Assembly (NCBI GenBank): GCA_002482505.1
Contig: DLGD01000038.1
Span: 139,387-203,386, forward strand
DNA: 64,000 bases
Reading direction: 5' to 3'
Source: Christensenella sp. UBA7703
Lineage (GTDB): Bacteria; Bacillota; Clostridia; Christensenellales; CAG-138
Shown one piece after another: positions 17,429 to 25,933 of the stretch. A model generated the notes under the pieces. It had not been told where the DNA came from, made no database searches, and saw only the letters and a list, made by a program, of their open reading frames with translations. Both the position numbers and the translations under genes were made by a program. Within the stretch, counting starts at the first letter, position 1. Each line of letters starts with the position of its first letter.

Positions 17429-18181
17429 TTATTTATATAGAAGCTTGCAGCGGCCGCACTTATGCCAATACCCGCTTCCGCCTTGATTGATTCCCTCCAC
17501 AACGACACCTACGTCACGCCCTTTCGCGTGGATGACCATGCCGCGGCCTAGATAAAGCCCCACATGCGTTTCATCGTTGATATTCGTAGTGCTGTTTCGG
17601 AACAGGAAATCACCAGCGATTAGCTCATTGCGCGCAACCACGTCGCACAGCGCCCAAAGCCCATCGCAGTTCTTTCGATCGTCCCAAAAGCCAGTCTCAC
17701 GCATGAGCCAGGAAAGAAAGCCAGAGCAGTCATGTCCCATGAGATCAGCAAATCCCGCTTTGTATTGGCTATCGCGGAACGTGATCGCGCGCGCGAATTC
17801 GTCGTCCATTACCTTGATCTTGGCGTCAGAAAGATCGGTTAAAGCGGATGCACCCCATACGTAAAGGTCGCCGATACGTGTTAGCGCCAGCGCACAGATC
17901 GCTTTCGCCTTATCTGCTACAGCCGGTTTCGTGATCGGCTCCGTCTCCGTAATCGTGCCGTCAATCAGAGCCGCCCACGTCTCTTTCCCAATCACTCCAT
18001 CGACAGTCAGCGCAGCTTGGGCCTGAAACCGCTTCACGGCTTCCAAAGTGTCCGCGCCGAATGTCTTCCTCGACACCGTCGTAATATGATCACCGTAGAA
18101 CCCAAGCTCTAAGAGCTTCTGCTTACAAAAAAGCACGTCCTCACCGGAAGTACCTTTTCTTAAATTCCGTGTAAATGTCAT
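17429..18181 (-). CDS. Endolysin: peptidoglycan-binding plus NlpC/P60-type hydrolase
   Basis: 250 residues. The first 65 form a peptidoglycan-binding domain (LRKGTSGEDVLFCKQKLLELGF, then VDGVIGKETWAALI). The C-terminal domain (about 90-250) is NlpC/P60-like: DCSGFLSWLMRETGF carries the catalytic Cys, and DETHVGLYLGRGMVIHAKG carries the His. It would cut cell-wall peptides at lysis. The ATG at 18181 is preceded by AAGGAGG. It is the first gene of the lysis module and is separated from the tail genes by a terminator and a plus-strand cargo gene. Confidence 0.87.
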   Translation of the reverse strand: MTFTRNLRKGTSGEDVLFCKQKLLELGFYGDHITTVSRKTFGADTLEAVKRFQAQAALTVDGVIGKETWAALIDGTITETEPITKPAVADKAKAICALALTRIGDLYVWGASALTDLSDAKIKVMDDEFARAITFRDSQYKAGFADLMGHDCSGFLSWLMRETGFWDDRKNCDGLWALCDVVARNELIAGDFLFRNSTTNINDETHVGLYLGRGMVIHAKGRDVGVVVEGINQGGSGYWHKCGRCKLLYK

Positions 18182-18273
18182 AAGTCCCCTCCTTTTCTTG
18201 CAGAATTCTTTCATAACATGAAGTAATAGTTACTGAATAGGTCACAAATCTCTGTTACTCTTGAAATAAAGAA

Positions 18274-18354
18274 TTGCATGGCACGAATGATTTCCTCTCC
18301 CGTCATTCTGGTAACGTGTCATGCAAAATGACGGGTGCTCCGAGAGGGGCACCC
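18274..18354 (+). ncRNA. Candidate pseudoknot RNA with competing GNRA hairpin
   Basis: Stem 1 pairs 18274-18285 (TTGCATGGCACG) with 18315-18326 (CGTGTCATGCAA), 12 bp with one G-U. Inside its loop CCCGTCATT (18299-18307) pairs perfectly with AATGACGGG (18327-18335), directly after stem 1, making an H-type pseudoknot. A third hairpin, GGGTGCTCC/GGGGCACCC (18333-18354), is capped by GAGA, a GNRA tetraloop, has one U-G pair and shares GGG with the pseudoknot, so the two compete. Both wobble pairs are valid only on the plus strand. A U-rich stretch follows, then the Nif11-like gene. No promoter was found with confidence. Confidence 0.6.
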
Positions 18355-18465
18355 TATCAATTTCAATTTCTTTAGACTTATTTCACGGACACTCTTTTTT
18401 AGTTTTTCCGTCCAGAACGCAGAAAACCTGATATACTGAATTTATCGATTATGGAGGTGAAAAAA

Positions 18466-18660
18466 ATGGCAACTGTCGAGCAATTGGTTAAGCAGTATGA
18501 AACCGACAAAGCCCTGCAAGCCGAAGTAGCTGCTATCGTCGCGGATGGCAAGGTATCCATGATGGAATTCCTTACGTTTGCAAAAAAACACGATGTCGCA
18601 ATTTCACTCGAAGACCTTCCCAAGTATCTAGAACAGGCAAAAAAACTCGGATTCATGTAA
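18466..18660 (+). CDS. Nif11-leader-like small protein (cargo gene)
   Basis: A 64-residue helical protein whose pattern (TVEQLVKQYETDKALQAEV, then LTFAKKHDVAISLEDL) resembles Nif11-type leader domains of peptide natural products. It ends soon after the domain with no double-Gly cut site or core peptide, and no maturation enzyme is nearby. The ATG at 18466 is chosen because GGAGG lies eight bases upstream. It runs against the phage late genes, has a TATACT box at 18432-18437, a structured RNA upstream and its own terminator: the layout of a prophage cargo gene. Function unknown. Confidence 0.65.
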   Translation: MATVEQLVKQYETDKALQAEVAAIVADGKVSMMEFLTFAKKHDVAISLEDLPKYLEQAKKLGFM

Positions 18661-18673
18661 TACGCATTCATCC

Positions 18674-18702
18674 ATAAAGCCCGGCTAACTGCCGGGCTTT
18701 AT
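18674..18702. terminator. Bidirectional terminator
   Basis: Perfect 12-bp stem ATAAAGCCCGGC (18674-18685)/GCCGGGCTTTAT (18691-18702) with a 5-nt loop, between the plus-strand small gene and the minus-strand tail gene. Confidence 0.9.
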
Positions 18703-20777
18703 GCTGTCCTCTTCCAGAAGTAGCAGGTGATATAGGGCTGCAGGTTGTTGTGCGCCGCGCCGCTACCGTTGCTGCCAACCGAACCGGACACGGAACCTGT
18801 ATGGTCATGCGATCCGCCGGAACCCGTTGTCTGGCCGCTTGTGCTGCCGCCGTTGGTCATATAATAGTACGTAGAAGCCGATCCGCTTCCAACCTTATAC
18901 GAACCCGCCGATGCCTGATGGGTATGTGCACCATTTGCGTTCACCGTCACGGAGCCGCTGAACGAGTGATTATGTGACGGCAATTCCGCTGTCGCCAGCG
19001 TATGCGTGTTCGCACCACCTGTTTTCTCCACAGTGTTGAAGTTCGTATCGGAAGTATTCACGCCCACCGGCACTCTACCCGTTCCCCAACGCACCCATGT
19101 GCCCCCAAGGAACGCGCTTTCATCCGCGGGGGAAACCGTCATGCGAATGCTTCCCACCGGGAAGATCAGGTTTGCCAACCACAGAACGCTTGAAAACGTT
19201 ACCGCATCATCAAACTGCACATTCTCTCGGAATCGCGCCGGCCAGCCAACATCGAAGCTGTCCTCTTCGGCGACCTTGCCAACCGCGAGCCCCATGCCGG
19301 TGCTGCGCACGGATAGAATGACTTCCGCCGTGCTCAGGTCGGTGTAACCATACGCTTCGCCGAAATAATCGCCGAGCGTCACTTGGATATCATAGGTGTA
19401 CTGGTTCGATAGGCTTCCGCCGATGCGATAATTGCCGTTGACCACATACGCAGAAAGCGTGAACGTCGTATCCGTGTAATATGCCTCGCTCTTGCGCTTA
19501 TACCCAATCTTGAGTACGCGGGTGTTCTTGTTATTCACAGAGGATATCGCGCCGGTTACCGCCACCATGGCATATGTTCCCGCGTTACTTGCATTCCCTG
19601 CTGCATCGCATCGAAAAACCGAAACTGACTGGACGGAGGGCGAATCATATGCCACAACCTCAAACGTTCCAGTCAGCACAGTGGTCCGGCCTCGACTGTC
19701 CGTGATCGTCGTGCGTATCGTGTTCGTGCCTACTGTAGTCAACTCATTTGTCGCGAAGGAGTTGCCCGAATACGTCGCCCCGTTGACTGTGGTCGAGATC
19801 GATGAAATCGACGAACCGTAAACACTCGAAGCAGAAATACTGACACTTAATTTGCTTTTTCGCTGAACAAGGCAACCGAATTGCGTCGCCAATTCTTCCT
19901 CCGCCTCGGAGAACCAGATCGATCCCGTTGGCGCGACGGAAGCGGGAATCGCTGCGTTAATGCTGACCTGTGTTGTGCCGAGAAGAACCCCGCCGGAATA
20001 GGTATCGCAATACAGCGTTCCCGCGACACTCGTCGCATTCGGCGCAGCGTTGGATTCGTCCAGTGAAGGTGTCCAAGAAATGCTTATTGCAGCGGTTTGC
20101 GATGCGATCGTCGTCTCCGCGCGCGAGCCAAACTTCGCCCGAAGGGTATGTAAAAACGCGCTCGACGCGGGCGTGAGCGTGATCGTCGCCGCGCTACCAA
20201 GCGTGACAGCGGAGACGGTGGGCGTCGTAATCCGAGGGATCGCCGGCAGAGATAGGACGACGCTTCCGTTTGCCGATCCGATCGAAGCCGAATAGGTGCA
20301 ATTTGCTGTAAACCCCAGTGTGATCTGCTTTGTTCCGTCCGAGTTGTGGCTGACGGTGTATTCGCCATATGCTTCGCTCTCTGTGCTCGCATTGTCGGTT
20401 AGGATCATGAGGTACTGGTAACCCATCGCCGTATCATACGGTTCCTGATACTGCGTGATATACTCGTCACGGTACGGAATCCGCGAGATTGCGAAGCCTC
20501 TCCCGATACGGTTGTACACGGAGCTTCCATCGACCGATACGCTCATTGCTCCGCGTGAATTCGAATCGATGTTATTGCAATAGACATCAAACTGCGAGGT
20601 GTTCCCTGAGGTCGCCAGAAACACATAGAATCGGATGGTGGACGTGTTGTTTGCGACCGACTGCGAAACGATTTTGTATTCCAGCCAGCATGAAACCTTG
20701 CTCGCCGCGGTTCCGGATAGTGAACCGTTGACAATCGTGTATCCGTCATGAATCGATTCATACGGCCAATTTGCCAT
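18699..20777 (-). CDS. DUF859-type minor structural / receptor-binding tail protein
   Basis: 692 residues, last tail gene. The N-terminal and middle parts are Ser/Thr-rich beta repeats as in DUF859 phage minor structural proteins. The C-terminus is a tail-collar-like tip: GRVPVGV, GGANTHTLATAELPSHNHS, many Gly and His residues, then NNLQPYITCYFWKRTA. Such tips bind the cell surface and usually form trimers. It ends inside the two-way terminator, so it closes the tail operon. Confidence 0.75.
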   Translation of the reverse strand: MANWPYESIHDGYTIVNGSLSGTAASKVSCWLEYKIVSQSVANNTSTIRFYVFLATSGNTSQFDVYCNNIDSNSRGAMSVSVDGSSVYNRIGRGFAISRIPYRDEYITQYQEPYDTAMGYQYLMILTDNASTESEAYGEYTVSHNSDGTKQITLGFTANCTYSASIGSANGSVVLSLPAIPRITTPTVSAVTLGSAATITLTPASSAFLHTLRAKFGSRAETTIASQTAAISISWTPSLDESNAAPNATSVAGTLYCDTYSGGVLLGTTQVSINAAIPASVAPTGSIWFSEAEEELATQFGCLVQRKSKLSVSISASSVYGSSISSISTTVNGATYSGNSFATNELTTVGTNTIRTTITDSRGRTTVLTGTFEVVAYDSPSVQSVSVFRCDAAGNASNAGTYAMVAVTGAISSVNNKNTRVLKIGYKRKSEAYYTDTTFTLSAYVVNGNYRIGGSLSNQYTYDIQVTLGDYFGEAYGYTDLSTAEVILSVRSTGMGLAVGKVAEEDSFDVGWPARFRENVQFDDAVTFSSVLWLANLIFPVGSIRMTVSPADESAFLGGTWVRWGTGRVPVGVNTSDTNFNTVEKTGGANTHTLATAELPSHNHSFSGSVTVNANGAHTHQASAGSYKVGSGSASTYYYMTNGGSTSGQTTGSGGSHDHTGSVSGSVGSNGSGAAHNNLQPYITCYFWKRTA

Positions 20778-20781
20778 TTCC

Positions 20782-22425
20782 TCACCCCGCGATCTTCTTG
20801 AAGTTTAGATTGCCACTCTCGGGCACCCAGGCATATCCGCCTATCCGCAGCGACGAAAGCACCTGCACATCGTTGACATACAGCTTGCCGGAAGAGAAGT
20901 AGGCGATCGCGCTGTCCGTGGTCACGCTGTCCTCGCTGCCGGAGAAGAAATACAGCACATCGTTTTCCAGCTTGAGCTTGATCGCCGACGTGCTCTTTCC
21001 GATCACAATGCCGGAGGAAATCAGCCGAATGAAGCTGCGCACTGACTCGAACTGCTGCGAGGTTTCGCCGTTCAGGGTCGAAATTCGGCTTGCCGTCTCT
21101 GTGAAGTTCGCCTCGATCGTCCCCGCCATAATTGAGAATGAGGTTTGTATCATATTTTGTAACGCAACGAAGTCCTGCGTTCGAACATAGTCTTCCAATG
21201 CGGTCATGATAATCTGCTGCGCCGATTGCAGGATCGATGTGTTCTGGGTCATCTGCTCCTGCACGATCTCTTTGATTTCACCATGCGTGGTATAATCCGC
21301 TTCGATCGAAGCGACACGGTTTTTCACCGAAGTGTTCTGCCGGATCTCTTCGCCGATCAAGGATGGACGAGAATCGCCGAGTACGATACCGGTGCTCGCA
21401 GGGTTATTTAGCGGAATCGTCAACTCAGACAGCACATACGTTTCTTCCGGGCAGAGCGTGCCGCAGGAGACGACCACATTATCGAGGAAGCTAAACGACT
21501 CGACGTTTGCGTCCGCGTTGTGCAGGTCGACCGCTGAGAGCTTGATCGTATGTTTGAACCGCGCACCGGTGCCGCTTAACCAATCGCGGCCTCGGTTAAC
21601 AAGGACGTTCGCGTCGGTGATTTCATCCCACGTGGTCAAGCTGGATGGAGCAAAGATAACTCCGTAATCTGCCGCAAGCGCCGAATCGATCAGGAAATCT
21701 TGCCCATCGTTCACGTTCGCGATCGTGAGCCGCGCGTCACTTTCCGATTCCGGGTCAATATCCCGAAGCGCCGCGCCGAGCGGAATGCAGGCGGTATAGG
21801 TTTCGGACGCGTTCCTGCTCAGTGCCAGATCGATCAGGTTCTCACCGAACTCGATCCGCTGCGTCGCCGTATCCGGTACATCCGAGAGATAATCGAGAAT
21901 CGGATTCTCGTTCTCGTCGTATCGGACGATCAGGTACCCGCCGAAAGAATCGATGAGGCAGGTCTTCAAAGCTTGCCAAGACGAAAGATAGTCCTTTGTC
22001 GTTACACCGACCGACCCGGATATATCGCAGTTCCCGAGCGTCAGTCTCTGGTTTTCGTTCACCCGCGCGTTATGCGCGGCTAGAATCCACGCAAACAGCT
22101 CTGTTGCCGTTCCATCAAAGGTGAATGGGCGCAGAACGCTATCTAGGAGGAACGATAACGCGCCCTCCGCGACCACCTTCCGGTTTTCATATAAATCGCG
22201 GTCGTCCTCAATCGCGCGACCGAGCCAGATCAGAGTATCGTCGCGATAGATTTTTATCCTGCTTTTCAGCTTTTCCAGTACGCCGTAGTTCGGGTGTTCC
22301 TTCGGAATCGTAAAAGACAGCTCACCCGGCTCGTTCTTCTTTTGTGTCAATTCTGGCTCGATCACGAACAAATCCGGCAAACGCGGATCGTAGAGCACAT
22401 ACGAGTCGCAGAGTATGCGGTACAT
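20782..22425 (-). CDS. Tail-tip protein (phage minor structural / endopeptidase-type)
   Basis: 547 residues. The N-terminal 350 match the pattern of siphophage tail-hub proteins (LPDLFVIEPELTQKKNEPGELSFTI at the start, then EGALSFLLDSVLRP). The C-terminal part is helical. Its ATG overlaps the stop of the distal tail gene as TGATG. It should sit at the tail tip below Dit and may carry wall-degrading activity, though no catalytic motif was identified. Confidence 0.75.
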   Translation of the reverse strand: MYRILCDSYVLYDPRLPDLFVIEPELTQKKNEPGELSFTIPKEHPNYGVLEKLKSRIKIYRDDTLIWLGRAIEDDRDLYENRKVVAEGALSFLLDSVLRPFTFDGTATELFAWILAAHNARVNENQRLTLGNCDISGSVGVTTKDYLSSWQALKTCLIDSFGGYLIVRYDENENPILDYLSDVPDTATQRIEFGENLIDLALSRNASETYTACIPLGAALRDIDPESESDARLTIANVNDGQDFLIDSALAADYGVIFAPSSLTTWDEITDANVLVNRGRDWLSGTGARFKHTIKLSAVDLHNADANVESFSFLDNVVVSCGTLCPEETYVLSELTIPLNNPASTGIVLGDSRPSLIGEEIRQNTSVKNRVASIEADYTTHGEIKEIVQEQMTQNTSILQSAQQIIMTALEDYVRTQDFVALQNMIQTSFSIMAGTIEANFTETASRISTLNGETSQQFESVRSFIRLISSGIVIGKSTSAIKLKLENDVLYFFSGSEDSVTTDSAIAYFSSGKLYVNDVQVLSSLRIGGYAWVPESGNLNFKKIAG

Positions 22426-23066
22426 CAGAGCGCTCCTTTCCGGTAGGTGAACGTGATCGAACCTGTACCCGCTATGTCAATACCCGTATCTCCATCCATG
22501 AGCACCAGTGACGGAATCACGTGTGTGCCCGCTGAAAGGTTGACAGTATAATCCTTCTCGCTAATCGTAAACGTCAGCGTCATCTCGGCAGAGGTTGTGA
22601 TCGTCGGCACAACCGGCATTCGCGAATTCGTCAGCGCCACCGTAGCGTTGCCCGTTGGAAGCACCGTAATCGCAGTCTCAAAGTGTTCCAGTTTATACGG
22701 CTTCACACGGCACTCAAGCGACAGCTCGCAATATCCCCAGTGCCGTTCCACGTCCTCAATGGTCATCCGCGCGTCGTAATAGAAGGTCGGATCACGGTCG
22801 AAGATCATGTTCATGCGCCGCCCGTGCACATCCGACGCAAACGCGGAGATCAGCGTGTCAAACGGCGCGCGCGCATAGAGCATCAGCGGAATGATCCGAT
22901 CGGCGTAACGCACCGTACCAAACGCCTCCGTAAGATCGAGCGCGCCATCTCGCCCGGGGATTTCCACAAAGTTCATCTGCGGCTCCGGCATAGGGATGGC
23001 GTAGGGCGCGACGATCAGACCATAGTCCGCATGCGCCCATTTTGTCCCGAATCGGATATCGCTCAC
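22425..23066 (-). CDS. Distal tail protein (Dit-like)
   Basis: 213 residues beginning with Met-Ser-Asp-Ile-Arg-Phe from a GTG start. The GTG at 23066 is chosen because AAAGGAG lies upstream and it overlaps the tape measure stop as GTGA; no ATG suits. Content fits siphophage distal tail proteins: PEPQMNFVEIPGRDGALDL, DVHGRRMNMIFD and a C-terminal beta domain. Dit forms the hexameric ring joining tail tube and tip. Confidence 0.78.
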   Translation of the reverse strand: MSDIRFGTKWAHADYGLIVAPYAIPMPEPQMNFVEIPGRDGALDLTEAFGTVRYADRIIPLMLYARAPFDTLISAFASDVHGRRMNMIFDRDPTFYYDARMTIEDVERHWGYCELSLECRVKPYKLEHFETAITVLPTGNATVALTNSRMPVVPTITTSAEMTLTFTISEKDYTVNLSAGTHVIPSLVLMDGDTGIDIAGTGSITFTYRKGAL

Positions 23067-25402
23067 GTCAACCGCTCCTTTCGCCTGCGAATTGCACCCA
23101 GCGCGTCGTCCATAGCCGGCGCAAGCCACCCGATCGTTGCCCCGGTGTCTGCGACCAGCTGCATCCCGGCAAGCTGCGGCAGATACCGCCGCACTTCACC
23201 GATCAGGACGTCCAATTTCTGTGATAGCAGATCGCTCGTGCCGCCGATGCCGATGCTGTTCGGTAGGCTTGTCAGTACGTCGATTGCGCCTACGTCCACG
23301 CTGGTCGGAATCGCGCTCTGAATCAGCTTGTTCACATCCTCCATGGCGTCCGTGAAACCAACACCGACGCCCTCGCCCATGTTTACGCCGATTCCGGCGA
23401 ACACTTTAGATGGTGATGCAATGCCGAGCGCTTTCTTCGCGCTTTTCACGATGTTGGAGAAGAAATCACGCACCTTGCTTGCGAGCCAAGAGGCCATGCT
23501 CTTGATTCCTTCCCACAGTCCGTTGACGATGTTCTTGCCGATCTCCACCACCGAGGATACTGACGATCCGAATCCATTCAGAATTGCGGAGACGATCTGC
23601 GGCAGAGCGGCAATCAATTGCGGGAGCGCTTTGATCAGGCCAATCGCGAGTTGAACCGTGAACTCGATGCCCATGGTCACGAGCATGGGAAGGTTCTGCA
23701 TGAAGAAGTTGATGATCCCTGTGATGAGTTTCGGTAGCGCTTCGATCAGCTTCGGCAGCGCGCGAATAATGCCCTCCGCCAAACCCTTCACGATCGAAAA
23801 CGCCGCATCTAGTATCTTGTCCATGTTGTCGAACAAGGTTTCGCAGATCAGCAGCACCGCCTCGATGATCGCGGGAATCAACGTCGGAAGCGCCTCGCCA
23901 ATGCCCTGTACGATCGACGCAATCATTTGAATCGCCGCCTCCACCAACGCTGGCAGCATGTCGACGATCCCCTGCGCGAGCGTCGTGATCAACTGCACCG
24001 CGCCGTCCGTGAATTGCGGAAGTGCCGTGATCACACCCTGTAGCAGCGTTATGACGATGCCGGATGCGGCGGAGATCAGCGTCGGTAGATTCGCCGCAAG
24101 TGCGCCACCGATCGCGCTCACGATGCTCATTCCCACCTGCACGAACTGCGGCAGACTGCCGAGTATCATGTTCGCGATCCCGCCAACCGTTTCGCCGAGC
24201 ACGACGGTGATCTTGTTAAAATCGTCGCCCGCCTCAACAAGACCCGAAGTGAAGTCACCGAGAAGGGATACGCCGTCGTCGGCGAGCGACTGCAATTGCG
24301 GGAGCAGTACCGTGCCCATGACCCGCTGAGCCGCCTCCGAGCCTTGTTTTAGGCGCTGTACGGAATCATCGAACGCGCCGAATTTTGCGATCGAGTCCTC
24401 GCTCAGAACCGCGCCCATGCGCTTGGCTTCATCGGTCAGCGCCGCGATGCCTTCACTGCCCTGTGCGATCAGAGGATTCAGATCCTGCGCGCTCTTGCCG
24501 AACAGCTGCATCGCCAGCGCGTCGCGCTCCGTTTCGTTCGAAACCTGCCTGAGCGCGTCAATGGCGTCCCAATAGACGTCTTCGCTGTCGCGCAGAGATC
24601 CGTCCGCGTTTGTCACCGATACGCCGAGGCGGTCGTATGCTTTGACAAACTGCTCGCTGCCGCCAGCAGCGTTGGACATGGATTTCACGTTCTTTGCCAT
24701 GGAGCCAGTCATGGTCTCAAGCGAAACATCCACGAGATCAGCCGCGTAAGAATACGCCTGCAACCGCTCCACGCTCATGCCTGTGATGGAACTCTGCGTC
24801 AGCATCTCATCCGCATATGCCGCGGTGTTGACCGTCATGTCGACAAGCGCTTTACCTGCAGCCACCGCAGAGGTACCAATCGCCGCCATGGCCGCACCGA
24901 GCGCGACGCCGATGCCCTTCACGACCGAGCCGAGCTTGTCAAAGCGCCCGCCCGCTTCATCCGCCTGATCGGCGGACTGCTTGATTTCATCACCGAACTC
25001 GTCAGCCTGCTTGCCAGCGGAGTCCAGTCCGCTTGCCGTGCTTTCCAGCGCGGTTTCGTTCGCGCCAAGCTCGCGTTCCATCCCGTTGAGGGCAGCTTTG
25101 GCATTGTTGAGCTGCACCTGCCAAGATTGAGTGCGCTTATCGTTCTCCCCAAAAGAAGAAGCCGCGTTCTGCAACGCGGCTTCGAGGGTTTCGACCTTAT
25201 CTTTTTGAGCATCGATCTCTTTTCGCAGGACTTGGTTCCGGGCAGTTAAAGCACCAACGGATTTGTCCTGTTTGTCAAACTGTGAGGTGACGAGGATCAT
25301 CTCGCTCCCGAGAACCTTAAACGACTGGTTGATCTCTGAGAGCGCTTTTTTGAAGGTTTGTTCGCCCTCAATCCCTATTTTGAGCCCAAAATCGCTTGGC
25401 AA
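23063..25402 (-). CDS. Tail tape measure protein
   Basis: 779 residues: an N-terminal coiled coil (about 20-130), then a large hydrophobic central region with repeated Ile/Leu/Pro-rich helices, and a C-terminal segment with GIASPSKVFAGIG, the usual end motif of clostridial tape measures. It sets tail length and passes into the host at infection. The TTG at 25402 is taken as start because GGAGGTGG lies just before it; the longer frame would run back through a terminator. Confidence 0.85.
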   Translation of the reverse strand: MPSDFGLKIGIEGEQTFKKALSEINQSFKVLGSEMILVTSQFDKQDKSVGALTARNQVLRKEIDAQKDKVETLEAALQNAASSFGENDKRTQSWQVQLNNAKAALNGMERELGANETALESTASGLDSAGKQADEFGDEIKQSADQADEAGGRFDKLGSVVKGIGVALGAAMAAIGTSAVAAGKALVDMTVNTAAYADEMLTQSSITGMSVERLQAYSYAADLVDVSLETMTGSMAKNVKSMSNAAGGSEQFVKAYDRLGVSVTNADGSLRDSEDVYWDAIDALRQVSNETERDALAMQLFGKSAQDLNPLIAQGSEGIAALTDEAKRMGAVLSEDSIAKFGAFDDSVQRLKQGSEAAQRVMGTVLLPQLQSLADDGVSLLGDFTSGLVEAGDDFNKITVVLGETVGGIANMILGSLPQFVQVGMSIVSAIGGALAANLPTLISAASGIVITLLQGVITALPQFTDGAVQLITTLAQGIVDMLPALVEAAIQMIASIVQGIGEALPTLIPAIIEAVLLICETLFDNMDKILDAAFSIVKGLAEGIIRALPKLIEALPKLITGIINFFMQNLPMLVTMGIEFTVQLAIGLIKALPQLIAALPQIVSAILNGFGSSVSSVVEIGKNIVNGLWEGIKSMASWLASKVRDFFSNIVKSAKKALGIASPSKVFAGIGVNMGEGVGVGFTDAMEDVNKLIQSAIPTSVDVGAIDVLTSLPNSIGIGGTSDLLSQKLDVLIGEVRRYLPQLAGMQLVADTGATIGWLAPAMDDALGAIRRRKERLT

Positions 25403-25429
25403 AGGGCCACCTCCTATATGAATCGGCAC

Positions 25430-25453
25430 AAAAAAACGACCCGGAGGTCGTTT
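25430..25453 (-). terminator. Terminator of the HD-hydrolase cargo gene
   Basis: AAACGACC (25434-25441)/GGTCGTTT (25446-25453) with a 4-nt loop and a T-run on the minus strand. It stands between the HD gene and the tape measure. Confidence 0.85.
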
Positions 25454-25481
25454 CTTGATGCATAACATCAATCGATTGCAA

Positions 25482-25913
25482 TTACTGATTCAATAATATT
25501 TCAATCGCCTGTTTGTACTTTTCGACTCGTTCGATATCCTGTGTCGTAATCACGTTCAATCGAGTCAGGTCGGAATTGTGATGCAAATCAGCGAGCTTCA
25601 CTTTTCTGGCGATTTGGTCAACGCGGATTGCTTGCACGTATTCCAAATAAGGAACGGAATCATCATGGCAAAGCAGCTTCAGTGCTGCAATCTGACGATC
25701 CGATATACCGATCCGGGTCAGGTCTTCTATCGTAATATCCGTATCTTCCAAAACATCATGCAGCAGCGCGACCACACATTCGTCCTCAGACTCCATGGAT
25801 TCCGCAACGTGTAACGGATGGGTGATATACGGCAACCCCGATTTATCATACTGTCCGCGATGCGCGTCAAATGCAAACAGAATTGCTCTCTTTGTCAGTG
25901 GTGTGTAGACCAT
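25482..25913 (-). CDS. HD-domain (p)ppGpp-hydrolase-like protein (cargo gene)
   Basis: 143 residues covering one HD domain of the RelA/SpoT-hydrolase or Mesh1 type: His18, the YITHPLHV segment (His32), the metal pair His52-Asp53 in ALLHDVLEDT, and KLADLHHNSD (Asp109). These residues match small alarmone hydrolases that cleave (p)ppGpp; no synthetase domain is present. It interrupts the tail operon between tail chaperone and tape measure. A promoter lies within the chaperone extension, CAGGAG precedes the ATG, and a terminator follows, so it can be made apart from late genes. The substrate is inferred from motifs. Confidence 0.78.
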   Translation of the reverse strand: MVYTPLTKRAILFAFDAHRGQYDKSGLPYITHPLHVAESMESEDECVVALLHDVLEDTDITIEDLTRIGISDRQIAALKLLCHDDSVPYLEYVQAIRVDQIARKVKLADLHHNSDLTRLNVITTQDIERVEKYKQAIEILLNQ

Positions 25914-25933
25914 ACGAATGCTCCTGAAACAAT

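Noticed and set aside
18198..18226. Promoter for the pseudoknot RNA (TTGCAG with TAATAG)
   Set aside because: The spacing of 20 bases is too long to support it.
18274..18354. Type III toxin-antitoxin RNA
   Set aside because: A pseudoknot followed by a hairpin before a gene is reminiscent, but there is no tandem repeat array and the 64-residue protein is too small and unlike known toxins of that type.
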